A DNA stretch of 12,549 bases, from positions 1 to 12,549 of the forward strand of contig JAMDCE010000126.1 in NCBI GenBank assembly GCA_023489135.1, written 5' to 3'. The position numbers and the translations under genes are program-made. Of the stretch, positions 1 through 5,625 are shown one piece after another. The stretch's first letter is position 1. Every line of letters starts with the position of its first letter. The stretch is from Chloroflexota bacterium (GTDB lineage Bacteria; Chloroflexota; Chloroflexia; JAMDCE01). The notes under the pieces are model-generated. The model did no database searches. It saw only the letters and a program-made list of their open reading frames with translations, and had not been told where the DNA came from.

Positions 1-2
1 CT

Positions 3-521
3 GATCATGAGAGTCAGATAGCTCACGAACTATGGATGAAGCTGTGTAAACGACTGCCCCGACGGCTTGTTGCCTATGCCAAAAGGTGCCTGGAATCCCA
101 ACCGAGTCGTCCCGAATGGGCAGATGAGGCTTTCAGTCGACTTCAAAAGGTGCGAAATCCACAGCACGCCGAAGACTTTTTGGACTGGGTCCGTTCCAAG
201 AAGCCATGCTGCCTTCCAGAACGGATTAGTCAGGCCCTCGGCTCTCCGGACACAGTACACAAGCATCGACCTAAAGAGCAGCCTGGGGGCCTTGCGCAAG
301 AACGAAAGCAGCCGCTGATGTCGGACGAGCGCTCAGGTAGCATTGATTTGACGTCTATTGAGGAAGCGCAGGCCGCGCTAAGGGACTTCGAGGTGTGGTT
401 CGGCAACTACGAGAGGAATCAGGGACGCAAGCTTGGCAAGCAGTCGAAGAAGATGATGCGAAAGAAACTTGAAGCACTCGTCGCTGAGACGAGGGTGCTG
501 AAAGTCCAGGGCGCTGGCTAG
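3..521 (+). CDS. hypothetical protein, probably 5'-truncated by the window edge
   Basis: I do not recognise this protein. The frame is open from the left edge to a TAG at 519-521. The first in-window start is ATG at 36, which would give 161 residues, but the bases before it show no Shine-Dalgarno sequence, whereas the next gene has a good one. I therefore favour a gene that begins outside the window and list the whole open frame. The product is soluble-looking, with no signal peptide or membrane segment. It is rich in charged residues, with two helical-looking blocks: one around residues 5-55 counted from ATG 36 (many Arg, Lys, Glu, Trp), and a strongly basic C-terminal one (GKQSKKMMRKKLEAL). 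A Pro/Gln/Lys-rich linker joins them. An internal ATG at 318 could start a shorter form. It ends 18 bases before the next plus-strand gene, so the two are probably co-transcribed. Codon use looks coding, but there is no family match to lean on. Confidence 0.55.
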   Translation, partial: DHESQIAHELWMKLCKRLPRRLVAYAKRCLESQPSRPEWADEAFSRLQKVRNPQHAEDFLDWVRSKKPCCLPERISQALGSPDTVHKHRPKEQPGGLAQERKQPLMSDERSGSIDLTSIEEAQAALRDFEVWFGNYERNQGRKLGKQSKKMMRKKLEALVAETRVLKVQGAG

Positions 522-539
522 AGGAAGTGGAGAGGTTTA

Positions 540-809
540 ATGTTAGAAACGCTGTTTCAGTGGATCTTCGGGGGCCTCTCGTTTCTATGCTGCACCCTAC
601 CAGGGTGGATCATTCTGGGCTTCTTCTTTCTAGTTTGGCTGGTGGCGCGTCGCCGCGGACCGATTGGTTACAGGTCTGCCCCTCCGTTCGACCCCTACGA
701 CGACTACGGTCCAGAGGATGATGCCGTTCCCTACTTTATGAATAACGATATGATGGACCACGGCCATATTACCAGGGATTGGTTTGACGGCGGTCACCAT
801 CACCACTGA
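540..809 (+). CDS. small single-pass membrane protein with His-rich C-terminus, unknown function
   Basis: An 89-residue protein with ATG at 540 preceded by GGAGAGG four to five bases upstream, a convincing ribosome binding site. Residues about 6-36 are strongly hydrophobic (WIFGGLSFLCCTLPGWIILG, then FFFLVWLVA) with two adjacent Cys and one Pro. This fits one long or two short membrane segments, followed by RRR as a cytoplasmic anchor. The remaining 50 residues are hydrophilic and acidic (DPYDDYGPEDDA), with repeated Met, Asp and His, and end in GGHHHH. The His/Asp/Met-rich tail could bind metal, but that is inference. It sits 18 bases after the upstream plus-strand gene and converges on the ribosomal operon. 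I know no named family for it. The His tail is not a cloning tag: there are only four residues and no vector sequence nearby. Confidence 0.68.
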   Translation: MLETLFQWIFGGLSFLCCTLPGWIILGFFFLVWLVARRRGPIGYRSAPPFDPYDDYGPEDDAVPYFMNNDMMDHGHITRDWFDGGHHHH

Positions 810-873
810 TACCCAAGGCAGGTGTGACATCCACGCTTCCGCCTTGTTCTTCACCGCCTTCCGCTAACCTCTC

Positions 874-1042
874 CTGCCTCCCCAATTGGCCCATCTCCAC
901 CTCGAAAGGCGTACCTTTGAAGTCGGGTGATATTCGAAGCTGCCCGTTCGAGATACTGGACGGTGTAGACTTTCCCGTCGATGGGCTTGAGCTCGGAGAA
1001 TTCTCCGGTAGTGGGAAAGCCGAAGACGGCCTCCTGATCCTA
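874..1042 (-). pseudogene. frameshifted remnant of a Chloroflexota-type 'FGxP...DGKxYTVQYxERARFEYHP' surface domain
   Basis: Reading the minus strand from 1030 gives AVFGFPTTGEFSELKP followed by IDGKVYTVQYLERA, ending at 941. The frame then slips twice. TTC GAA TAT CAC CCG (938-924) reads FEYHP in a second frame, and from 924 a third frame reads DFKGTPFEVEMGQLGRQ. Restoring one base near 940/941 (GCA-cGC) and one near 924 (CCG-gAC) gives a continuous ERARFEYHPDFKGTPFEVEMGQLGRQ. This resembles a repeat domain that I recall as abundant in secreted or surface proteins of Chloroflexota, which reads roughly FGYPxTEEFxE, DGKxYTVQYFERARFEYHPE, then LLGxLG. Upstream the same frame meets TAG at 1040-1042 (RWL-stop-DQEAVFG). 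No intact start or ribosome binding site is visible. The domain is therefore present but broken by two 1-base deletions and a nonsense codon. The family match is from memory. Confidence 0.75.
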
Positions 1043-1076
1043 CAACCAGCGCGGCTATCCAAAGTTACCTGGCCAA

Positions 1077-1112
1077 GAAGACTGCACCGGCTACCCGGCC
1101 GGTGCAGTCTTC
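1077..1112 (-). terminator. 15-bp perfect stem-loop after rpsI, likely operon terminator
   Basis: The arms 1077-1091 (GAAGACTGCACCGGC) and 1098-1112 are perfectly complementary around a 6-base loop (TACCCG). The hairpin lies 29 bases beyond the rpsI stop codon and between converging transcription units. On the minus strand the stem is followed by TTGGCC, not a long T run, so it is a weak rho-independent terminator by sequence, though the stem itself is very stable. It may stop transcription from both sides, or protect the 3' end of the operon mRNA. Confidence 0.65.
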
Positions 1113-1141
1113 GTAGTCTGAATTCGCAGTGAATTCGGCTG

Positions 1142-1537
1142 TTAACGCTTGGTGTACTGCGGAGCCTTGCGCGCTCTCTTGAGTCCGGGCTTCTTTCGCT
1201 CCTTCATTCGAGAATCTCGAATCAACAAGCCGGCCTTTTTCAAAGGAGATCGCAGGTTCTCGTCGGTGGTGGCCAGAGCGCGGGCAATGCCGTGCCGCAC
1301 CGCCCCAGCCTGCCCAGTGACTCCCCCGCCCATCACCTTAATCATAGCGTTGAACTTGCCGAGGGTATTGGTGACTCGGAACGGCTGGGTGACGACGTTC
1401 TCGTATATCTGGCGGCCGCCGAAGTAATCCGTCACGGTCTTGCCATTTACTAGAATCTGTCCGTCGCCGGGGAACAATCGTACTCTGGCAATCGACGTCT
1501 TTCGCCTTCCCGTTCCCGGGTGATAATTTGCAACCAT
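1142..1537 (-). CDS. rpsI: 30S ribosomal protein S9
   Basis: S9 (uS9) sits in the head of the small subunit, and its C-terminal tail reaches the P-site tRNA. The 131-residue product is of usual length. It carries the family signature at residues 70-88 (GGGVTGQAGAVRHGIARAL), the N-terminal GTGRRKTSIARVRL block, and the expected basic tail ending QYTKR, so both ends are complete. The start is ATG at 1537, three bases after the rplM stop. Its ribosome binding site, GAGGAGG, lies inside the last codons of rplM, so the two genes are translationally coupled, as is usual for the rplM-rpsI pair. It is the last gene of the unit and is followed by a strong stem-loop. Confidence 0.98.
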   Translation of the reverse strand: MVANYHPGTGRRKTSIARVRLFPGDGQILVNGKTVTDYFGGRQIYENVVTQPFRVTNTLGKFNAMIKVMGGGVTGQAGAVRHGIARALATTDENLRSPLKKAGLLIRDSRMKERKKPGLKRARKAPQYTKR

Positions 1538-1540
1538 TTA

Positions 1541-1975
1541 CTACTTTGCCTCCTCGAACGCTTTAGGCTGCTGCGCCTCATGGGGGTGGGTACTCCCGGC
1601 GTAAACCTTCAACTTCTTGATCATTGCTCTACCCAGGCGGTTGCGAGGCAGCATACCTCTCACGGCCGCCTCTATCGCGAAAGTGGGATGCTTCGTGAGC
1701 ATGTCCTGGAAGCTCGTGGCTCGCAAACCGCCGGGATAGCCCGAGTGACGGTAATACAGCTTGTCAGTCAACTTCCGGCCCGTAACTTTAATCTGAGAGG
1801 CGTTGACCACGATGACGAAGTCGCCAGTGTCCAGATGGGGCACAAAAGTTGGCTTGTGCTTGCCCATCAGCACCTTGGCAATATCTACTGCCAGCCGCCC
1901 CAGGGTCTGGCCAGCCGCATCAACCACGAACCACTCGCGCTGGATCTCAGAGGCCTTAGGTGTATACGTTCTCAC
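1541..1975 (-). CDS. rplM: 50S ribosomal protein L13
   Basis: L13 (uL13) is an early-assembling protein that binds 23S rRNA in the large subunit. The 144-residue product has family blocks [11 protein letters not shown] (73-83), [13 protein letters not shown] (104-116) and [16 protein letters not shown] (122-137). The start is GTG at 1975, which gives the canonical beginning [21 protein letters not shown] stands nine bases upstream, and no ATG fits better. A 66-base spacer separates it from truA. This spacer shows only a weak TTAG/CTAA pairing just before the ribosome binding site. The truA-rplM-rpsI order is standard in many bacteria that attach this pair to the alpha operon. Confidence 0.97.
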   Translation of the reverse strand: MRTYTPKASEIQREWFVVDAAGQTLGRLAVDIAKVLMGKHKPTFVPHLDTGDFVIVVNASQIKVTGRKLTDKLYYRHSGYPGGLRATSFQDMLTKHPTFAIEAAVRGMLPRNRLGRAMIKKLKVYAGSTHPHEAQQPKAFEEAK

Positions 1976-2041
1976 TTTCCGTTGCTCCTTAGTATTGCTA
2001 ATCCCATCTTGTTTCTTCCCGATGACTGCCGAGTGAACGGT

Positions 2042-2914
2042 CTAATAATCAACCTTCACCAGGGTCAAACCGTGCGCTGGCGCTGTTGGTCCAGCCAGGC
2101 TCCGGTCTCGCGCCGCCAGGATGCGCCGAAAGTCGTCCACGTCTATCTTCCCCTGTCCGACCCACAAAAGCGTGCCAACTATATTTCGGACCATATGTGG
2201 CAGAAAGGCGTCGGCGGCTATCTCTACCTGGATGATATCGCCCCGCTGGTCCTCTCGCTTCTCGACCTTGGCGCAGTCGGCCCGGAAAACTCTCCGGACG
2301 GTGCCCCGCTTCGGCTGGACGTCGCTGCGCTGAGCCTGGACCGCAACGGTTCCCCTTTTCGACAATGAGCCAGCAAAGGAAGCAAAGTCTTGCTCACCTT
2401 CCAGGACTCGGCAGGCCTCCTGCATCGGCCCCAGCGCGAGAGGCTGAGATACGTGCAGCAGCGTGCGCCGGAGTAGCGGGGAGCGCACGGCGCTGTTGTG
2501 GATGTAGTAGCGGTATTCCCGCTGGCGAGCGCTGAACCGGGCGTTAAAGCTCAGCGGCACAAAGCTCGATTCCACAACGGCGATGTCTTTTGGCAGCAAA
2601 GCATTCAAAGCGCGGGCGAAAACCTCGGCCGAGTACTTTGCTCTGGTTTTAAAGTTCACAACCTGCCCGACGGCGTGGACCCCCGTGTCAGTGCGACCGG
2701 CAAAGACAACCCTGAGCTTCTCTCGAGTCAGCCGGTCGAGAGCCCCTTCCAGTTCGGCCTGGACAGTTCGTCGCCCCCGCTGCAACTGCGACCCGTAGAA
2801 ATCCGTTCCGTCGTACTCGACCACCAGCTTGACGTTTGCTACTGTAGATCCTTGATCAATCAAGGATCTACAAAATGCATCCGAATCGGGTGTCGGCGGT
2901 CCTCCATCGACCAT
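2042..2914 (-). CDS. truA: tRNA pseudouridine(38-40) synthase TruA, start uncertain
   Basis: TruA converts uridines 38-40 of the tRNA anticodon arm to pseudouridine. The catalytic Asp is D76 in AGRTDTGVHA (72-81). The N-terminal strand motif VVEYDGTDFYG (31-41) and the C-terminal FLPHMVRNIVGTLL motif, followed by AARDRSLAGPTAPAHGLTLVKV, are all present, so the fold is complete. The first 25 residues are extra: TruA proteins usually begin one or two residues before a segment like VKLVVEYDGT. The ATG at 2914 has no Shine-Dalgarno sequence. The only other good in-frame candidate is TTG at 2863, which lies inside a 30-base palindrome. The sequence after EYDGTDFYG reads SQLQ where GxQ is common, a minor difference. 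It lies 108 bases after rplQ. The true start is the main doubt. Confidence 0.93.
   Translation of the reverse strand: MVDGGPPTPDSDAFCRSLIDQGSTVANVKLVVEYDGTDFYGSQLQRGRRTVQAELEGALDRLTREKLRVVFAGRTDTGVHAVGQVVNFKTRAKYSAEVFARALNALLPKDIAVVESSFVPLSFNARFSARQREYRYYIHNSAVRSPLLRRTLLHVSQPLALGPMQEACRVLEGEQDFASFAGSLSKRGTVAVQAQRSDVQPKRGTVRRVFRADCAKVEKREDQRGDIIQVEIAADAFLPHMVRNIVGTLLWVGQGKIDVDDFRRILAARDRSLAGPTAPAHGLTLVKVDY
2843..2872. repeat. 30-base palindrome of 14-bp perfect arms in the 5' end of truA
   Basis: The arms 2843-2856 (TGTAGATCCTTGAT) and 2859-2872 are perfect reverse complements around a 2-base centre (CA). On the minus strand the palindrome spans exactly ten codons of the truA frame (TGT through ACA, reading CRSLIDQGST), just before the conserved N-terminal strand of TruA. 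It contains the TTG at 2863 that could serve as a start. It is more AT-rich than the flanking sequence and has no T run, so a terminator is unlikely. I see no second copy in this window. It could be a short mobile palindromic repeat or a cis-regulatory hairpin that hides the start site. Confidence 0.8.
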
Positions 2915-2975
2915 TTGCTATCACGTTGGCAGAGTTCAGTTCGGGCTTGCCCTGGAACCGATCTCTCTTGCCGTG

Positions 2976-3013
2976 GACCCTGGCTAGCCTCCATCAGGGA
3001 GATTAGCCAGGTC
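2976..3013 (-). promoter_or_regulatory. hairpin in the rplQ-truA intergenic region
   Basis: CCTGGCTA (2979-2986) pairs with TAGCCAGG (3004-3011). An inner CTCC/GGAG stem (2989-2992 with 2998-3001) is separated from it by a 2x2 internal loop, and GA/TC pairs extend it outside a bulged C. The total is about 12-14 base pairs. It begins nine bases after the rplQ stop on the minus strand. No T run follows, so an RNA processing site or mRNA 3'-end stabiliser for the rpoA-rplQ segment is more likely than an intrinsic terminator. The function is inferred. Confidence 0.55.
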
Positions 3014-3022
3014 TGATCGAGA

Positions 3023-3379
3023 CTATGATTCGACCAGCTCCAGTTGCACTATCGGCGCCGCGTCGCCGCGGCGAATTCCTATCTTCGTGATGCGGGTGTA
3101 GCCACCGGTGCGCTCCTTACAGCGCGGACCAATCACGTCAAAGAGTTTCGCGACCGTCAGCGGATTGGGAACGATAGATAAAGCCAACTGCCGATTGTGA
3201 GGGTTGTCCTCACCAGCCAGGCTGATCAGCTTCTCGACGTCGGCCTGTATAGCTTTGGCTTTGGCCTCAGTCGTTTGTATTTTCTCACGCTGCAGGAGCG
3301 AGACCATCAGATTGCGGAACAGGGCCCGACGCTCTCCCGTAGTTCGTCCCAGATGTCGCCCAGCTACTCTGTGTGGCAT
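3023..3379 (-). CDS. rplQ: 50S ribosomal protein L17
   Basis: L17 (bL17) is a bacterial large-subunit protein near the peptide exit tunnel. The 118-residue product matches the usual bacterial length. It starts with MPHRVAGRHLGRTTGERRAL and continues FRNLMVSLL, the family signature, and ends in a beta-rich segment (IGIRRGDAAPIVQLELVES). The start is ATG at 3377-3379, six bases after the rpoA stop. Its ribosome binding site (GAGGAG) is formed by the last two Glu codons of the acidic RpoA tail, so the two genes are tightly coupled. It marks the usual end of the alpha operon core before truA-rplM-rpsI. Confidence 0.98.
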   Translation of the reverse strand: MPHRVAGRHLGRTTGERRALFRNLMVSLLQREKIQTTEAKAKAIQADVEKLISLAGEDNPHNRQLALSIVPNPLTVAKLFDVIGPRCKERTGGYTRITKIGIRRGDAAPIVQLELVES

Positions 3380-3385
3380 TCCAGA

Positions 3386-4432
3386 CTACTCCTCGTCTTC
3401 TTCCTCGGCCACTAGCGATTCTTCTTCGAAGTCCTCGCTGTCCGCCTCTTCCAACCCCTCTTCTTCAGTGGAGTATTCATCTTCCCCCACCTCTGCGGGG
3501 GTTCGTTCGGCCGACATGTACCCGTGTGCCCGCAGGCGCTCGTAGAGCTCATCCAGTGACTTGCGGCCGAAGTTGCGGATGGCCAACAAGTCTTTCTCTG
3601 GCATAGACAGAATCTGCCCGACCTTGGTAATGCCCGCCCGCTTAAGGCAGTTGTAGGTCCTCACCGACAGATCCAGATCCTCGATAGGCTTCACCGAGGC
3701 CTCAGGTGTAATCACCTGGCTGATCGGCTGGCTTTCCTCTTGCTCTAGAGAGGCCTTGTTGAATCCCGCGATTAGGGAGGAATGATCGGCCAAAATCTGA
3801 GCAGCCTGGCTCAAAGCTTCGTCAGGCTCGATCGTGCCATCGGTCCAGATCTCCAAAATCAAGCGATCGTAGTCGGTTACCTGCCCGATGCGGGTGTGCT
3901 CGACTACGTAATTCACCTTCGAGATTGGGGTGAAGATGGCGTCGACGGGAACCATTCCAATGGGGAGGTTCTCTCGCTGATCAGCAGGACTGTAGCCGCG
4001 CCCCCGCTCGACGGTCAATTCCATATCCAGGACGGCGTCTTCGGAGTCGAGATTCGCCAGGATCAGATCCGGGTTCACCAATTCGATGGTGCTTGGGTAC
4101 TCGATATCTCCGGCTCTGACCACTCCCTCGCCCTCGGCTCGCATCTGCAGTCGGGTGGGCCGATCGGCAAAGGACCGCAGTCGGATCTTCTTCACATTTA
4201 GAACGAGCTCGGTCACGTCCTCCTTGATGTGCGGCATCATTGAGAACTCGTGAAAAACGCCATCCACCTTGATCGAGGTCACCGCGGCTCCCGGCAGCGA
4301 AGACAGCAAGATGCGGCGGAGGGCGTTGCCTAGCGTAATGCCGTAGCCAGGCTCCAATGGTTCTATCTTAAAGCGGCCGTAGTTTTCTGCGCTTGCTACT
4401 CGTTCAACCTTTGGTAATGCTATGTCAAGCAA
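3386..4432 (-). CDS. rpoA: DNA-directed RNA polymerase subunit alpha, with acidic C-terminal tail
   Basis: Alpha dimerises to seed RNA polymerase assembly, and its C-terminal domain contacts UP elements and activators. The N-terminal domain spans about residues 1-228, with the dimerisation motif YGITLGNALRRILLSSLPGAA (30-50). The C-terminal domain spans about 249-305 and has VRTYNCLKRAGI and IRNFGRKSLDEL. R258, N261, C262, G289 and K291 correspond to E. coli R265, N268, C269, G296 and K298, so DNA binding looks intact. Residues 316-348 form an unusual tail: 20 of 33 are Asp or Glu and none are basic. The start is TTG at 4432, with AAGGAGG nine bases upstream, giving the family beginning MLDIALPKVE. 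No ATG or GTG is available. It lies 22 bases after rpsD. Confidence 0.97.
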   Translation of the reverse strand: MLDIALPKVERVASAENYGRFKIEPLEPGYGITLGNALRRILLSSLPGAAVTSIKVDGVFHEFSMMPHIKEDVTELVLNVKKIRLRSFADRPTRLQMRAEGEGVVRAGDIEYPSTIELVNPDLILANLDSEDAVLDMELTVERGRGYSPADQRENLPIGMVPVDAIFTPISKVNYVVEHTRIGQVTDYDRLILEIWTDGTIEPDEALSQAAQILADHSSLIAGFNKASLEQEESQPISQVITPEASVKPIEDLDLSVRTYNCLKRAGITKVGQILSMPEKDLLAIRNFGRKSLDELYERLRAHGYMSAERTPAEVGEDEYSTEEEGLEEADSEDFEEESLVAEEEDEE

Positions 4433-4454
4433 ACGTATCAGCCTCCTTCGCTGG

Positions 4455-5084
4455 TTACCGGCTGTAGAATTCGACGATTAGAGCCTCATTCAGGCTTATC
4501 CCGACCTCTTCCCGGCTAGGTAATCTCATCAATCTGCCGGTCATGGACTTAGCGTCCAGGCTCAGCCACTCAGGCACTCCTCGTTTTTCCAGTATTTCAG
4601 CGACAGTTTTGAAGTACTCAGAGTCCTTGCTTTGTTCTCTAACACTGATCACATCGCCAGGCCTCACGTTGAAGGACGGTATATCGGTGTTCCGTCCATT
4701 CACCATAAAATGGCCGTGGCGAACGAGCTGGCGGGCCTGGCTGCGCGAGTCGGCGAAACCAAGCCGGTAGACTATGTTATCCAGCCGGCTTTCCAAAATC
4801 TGCAGCAGATTCTCGCCGGTGACGCCTGGTCTAGATTCCGCCTCAGCGAAATGCTTACGGAATTGGTTCTCCATAATGCCATACGTCCAGCGAGCCTTCT
4901 GCTTTTCCCGCAGTTGCATTGCGTAGTCCGACGGCTTCCGACCTCGTCTCTGTCCATGGGCGCCTGGCCCAAACGATCGGCGCTCGACGGCGCACTTGGG
5001 TGCCATACATCGGTCGCCCTTAAGCATTAACTTCTCGCCGGCCCGTCGGCACAACTTACAAACAGGCCCTGTATATCTCGCCAT
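4455..5084 (-). CDS. rpsD: 30S ribosomal protein S4, zinc-binding (C+) form
   Basis: S4 (uS4) starts assembly of the small-subunit body by binding 16S rRNA. In E. coli and B. subtilis it also represses its own synthesis at the mRNA level. The 209-residue product has the zinc ligands C9, C12, C26 and C31 ([10 protein letters not shown], then GDRCMAPKC), so it is the C+ paralogue type. The S4 RNA-binding domain runs from about 99 to 160 ([31 protein letters not shown]). It ends [11 protein letters not shown], as expected. The start is ATG at 5084 with GGAGG four bases upstream. A 103-base gap before it, unusually long for this operon, carries interleaved stems described as a separate entry. It is followed by rpoA. 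Confidence 0.98.
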   Translation of the reverse strand: MARYTGPVCKLCRRAGEKLMLKGDRCMAPKCAVERRSFGPGAHGQRRGRKPSDYAMQLREKQKARWTYGIMENQFRKHFAEAESRPGVTGENLLQILESRLDNIVYRLGFADSRSQARQLVRHGHFMVNGRNTDIPSFNVRPGDVISVREQSKDSEYFKTVAEILEKRGVPEWLSLDAKSMTGRLMRLPSREEVGISLNEALIVEFYSR

Positions 5085-5128
5085 GGTTCCTCCGTAAAAA
5101 CTAAGATATCAAAAAGATTCAGCGGATT

Positions 5129-5172
5129 GGGGAAACAGAAGGCTGGATGCCCGCAAGAGTTCCCCCAGCCCT
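5129..5172 (-). promoter_or_regulatory. interleaved-stem leader before rpsD, candidate S4 autoregulatory element
   Basis: On the minus strand AGGGCTGG (5172-5165) pairs with CCAGCCTT (5146-5139; one G-T wobble). In the loop between them, GGGAA (5164-5160) can pair with TTCCC (5133-5129 region, TTCCCC at 5134-5129). The two stems interleave, so they form either a tight pseudoknot or two mutually exclusive hairpins. This lies 45-88 bases upstream of the start of rpsD, whose product is a known autogenous regulator through structured leaders in E. coli and B. subtilis. The link to S4 is inference; the pairing is visible. With no loop bases between the first strands, a true H-type pseudoknot would be strained. 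Confidence 0.4.
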
Positions 5173-5186
5173 ATTCCACAATGCTG

Positions 5187-5218
5187 ATTATACCCGTCGC
5201 CTCTTTGGGGGACGGCAA
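5187..5218 (-). promoter_or_regulatory. possible internal promoter at the end of rpsK, ahead of rpsD
   Basis: A perfect -10 hexamer TATAAT lies at 5192-5187 on the minus strand, overlapping the rpsK stop codon. The best -35 candidate is TTGCCG (5218-5213) with a 20-base spacer, which is too long, so support is modest. Start of transcription would fall near 5180, just ahead of the interleaved stems before rpsD. This would make rpsD-rpoA-rplQ separately controllable. Because TATAAT coincides with codons GTA TAA, chance is possible. Confidence 0.3.
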
Positions 5219-5604
5219 CCATTGTGCGGAATGGGTGTGACGTCGGTAATCGAAAGCACCGCCAGTCCAGCGGCTTGAAGCGAGCGGATAGCCGCTTCTC
5301 GGCCGGACCCCGGTCCCTTCACAAAAACATCAACCTGTCGTAGACCGTGGTCCATCGCCCTCTTCGCGGCCCCTTCCGCCGAAATCTGCGCGGCGTAGGG
5401 TGTGCTTTTCCGCGAACCCTTGAAGCCAGATGCCCCGGCGCTCCCCCACGAGAGCACGTTGCCGCTGGGGTCGGTAATCGTTACGATGGTGTTATTGAAG
5501 GTCGACTGGACATGCGCTTGCCCCCTCGGGATATGCTTACGCTCGCGCTTTTTGACCCGCGCGCCCTTTTTCTTGGCGGCTTGACCGCCCTTTCCGTCAG
5601 CCAT
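5188..5604 (-). CDS. rpsK: 30S ribosomal protein S11
   Basis: S11 (uS11) lines the platform of the small subunit and helps hold mRNA near the E site. The 138-residue product has a basic, disordered N-terminus ([13 protein letters not shown]). It is followed by [20 protein letters not shown] (31-50) and the signature [20 protein letters not shown] (95-114), and ends [15 protein letters not shown], which is nearly invariant. The start is ATG at 5604 with GGAGG four bases upstream. It lies 21 bases after rpsM in the canonical rpmJ-rpsM-rpsK-rpsD-rpoA-rplQ order. Confidence 0.98.
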   Translation of the reverse strand: MADGKGGQAAKKKGARVKKRERKHIPRGQAHVQSTFNNTIVTITDPSGNVLSWGSAGASGFKGSRKSTPYAAQISAEGAAKRAMDHGLRQVDVFVKGPGSGREAAIRSLQAAGLAVLSITDVTPIPHNGCRPPKRRRV

Positions 5605-5625
5605 TATTCCTCCAAATTCCTTCTC

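Noticed and set aside
67..318. 83-codon plus-strand frame inside the first gene
   Set aside because: A shadow frame within 3-521; the longer frame has better coding character and ends just before a gene with a matching operon layout.
780..809. HHHH-stop as a cloning-vector His tag
   Set aside because: Only four His codons, preceded by a natural-looking Asp/Met/His-rich tail, with no linker, protease site or vector sequence nearby.
769..1062. 97-codon minus-strand frame taken as an intact gene
   Set aside because: Only its middle (about 874-924) reads as part of a known domain. The rest continues in other frames, so it is a decayed remnant, and its end overlaps the membrane-protein gene at 540-809.
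824..1132. 102-codon plus-strand frame in the 810-1141 stretch
   Set aside because: Low-complexity Ser/Pro/Leu sequence antisense to the frameshifted domain and running through the terminator stem-loop; no ribosome binding site.
1118..1139. Two GAATTC sites with a short repeat (GAATTCGCAGTGAATTC) as a cloning junction or insertion mark
   Set aside because: It sits in normal spacing between rpsI and its stem-loop, with no foreign sequence. A short chance repeat is enough.
1520..2368. 282-codon plus-strand open frame opposite rplM and truA
   Set aside because: It is fully antisense to two conserved genes, has no recognisable motif, and its composition mirrors the opposite-strand codons.
2498..3016. 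172-codon plus-strand frame opposite truA and the rplQ-truA gap
   Set aside because: Antisense to conserved TruA motifs, with no ribosome binding site and no family features.
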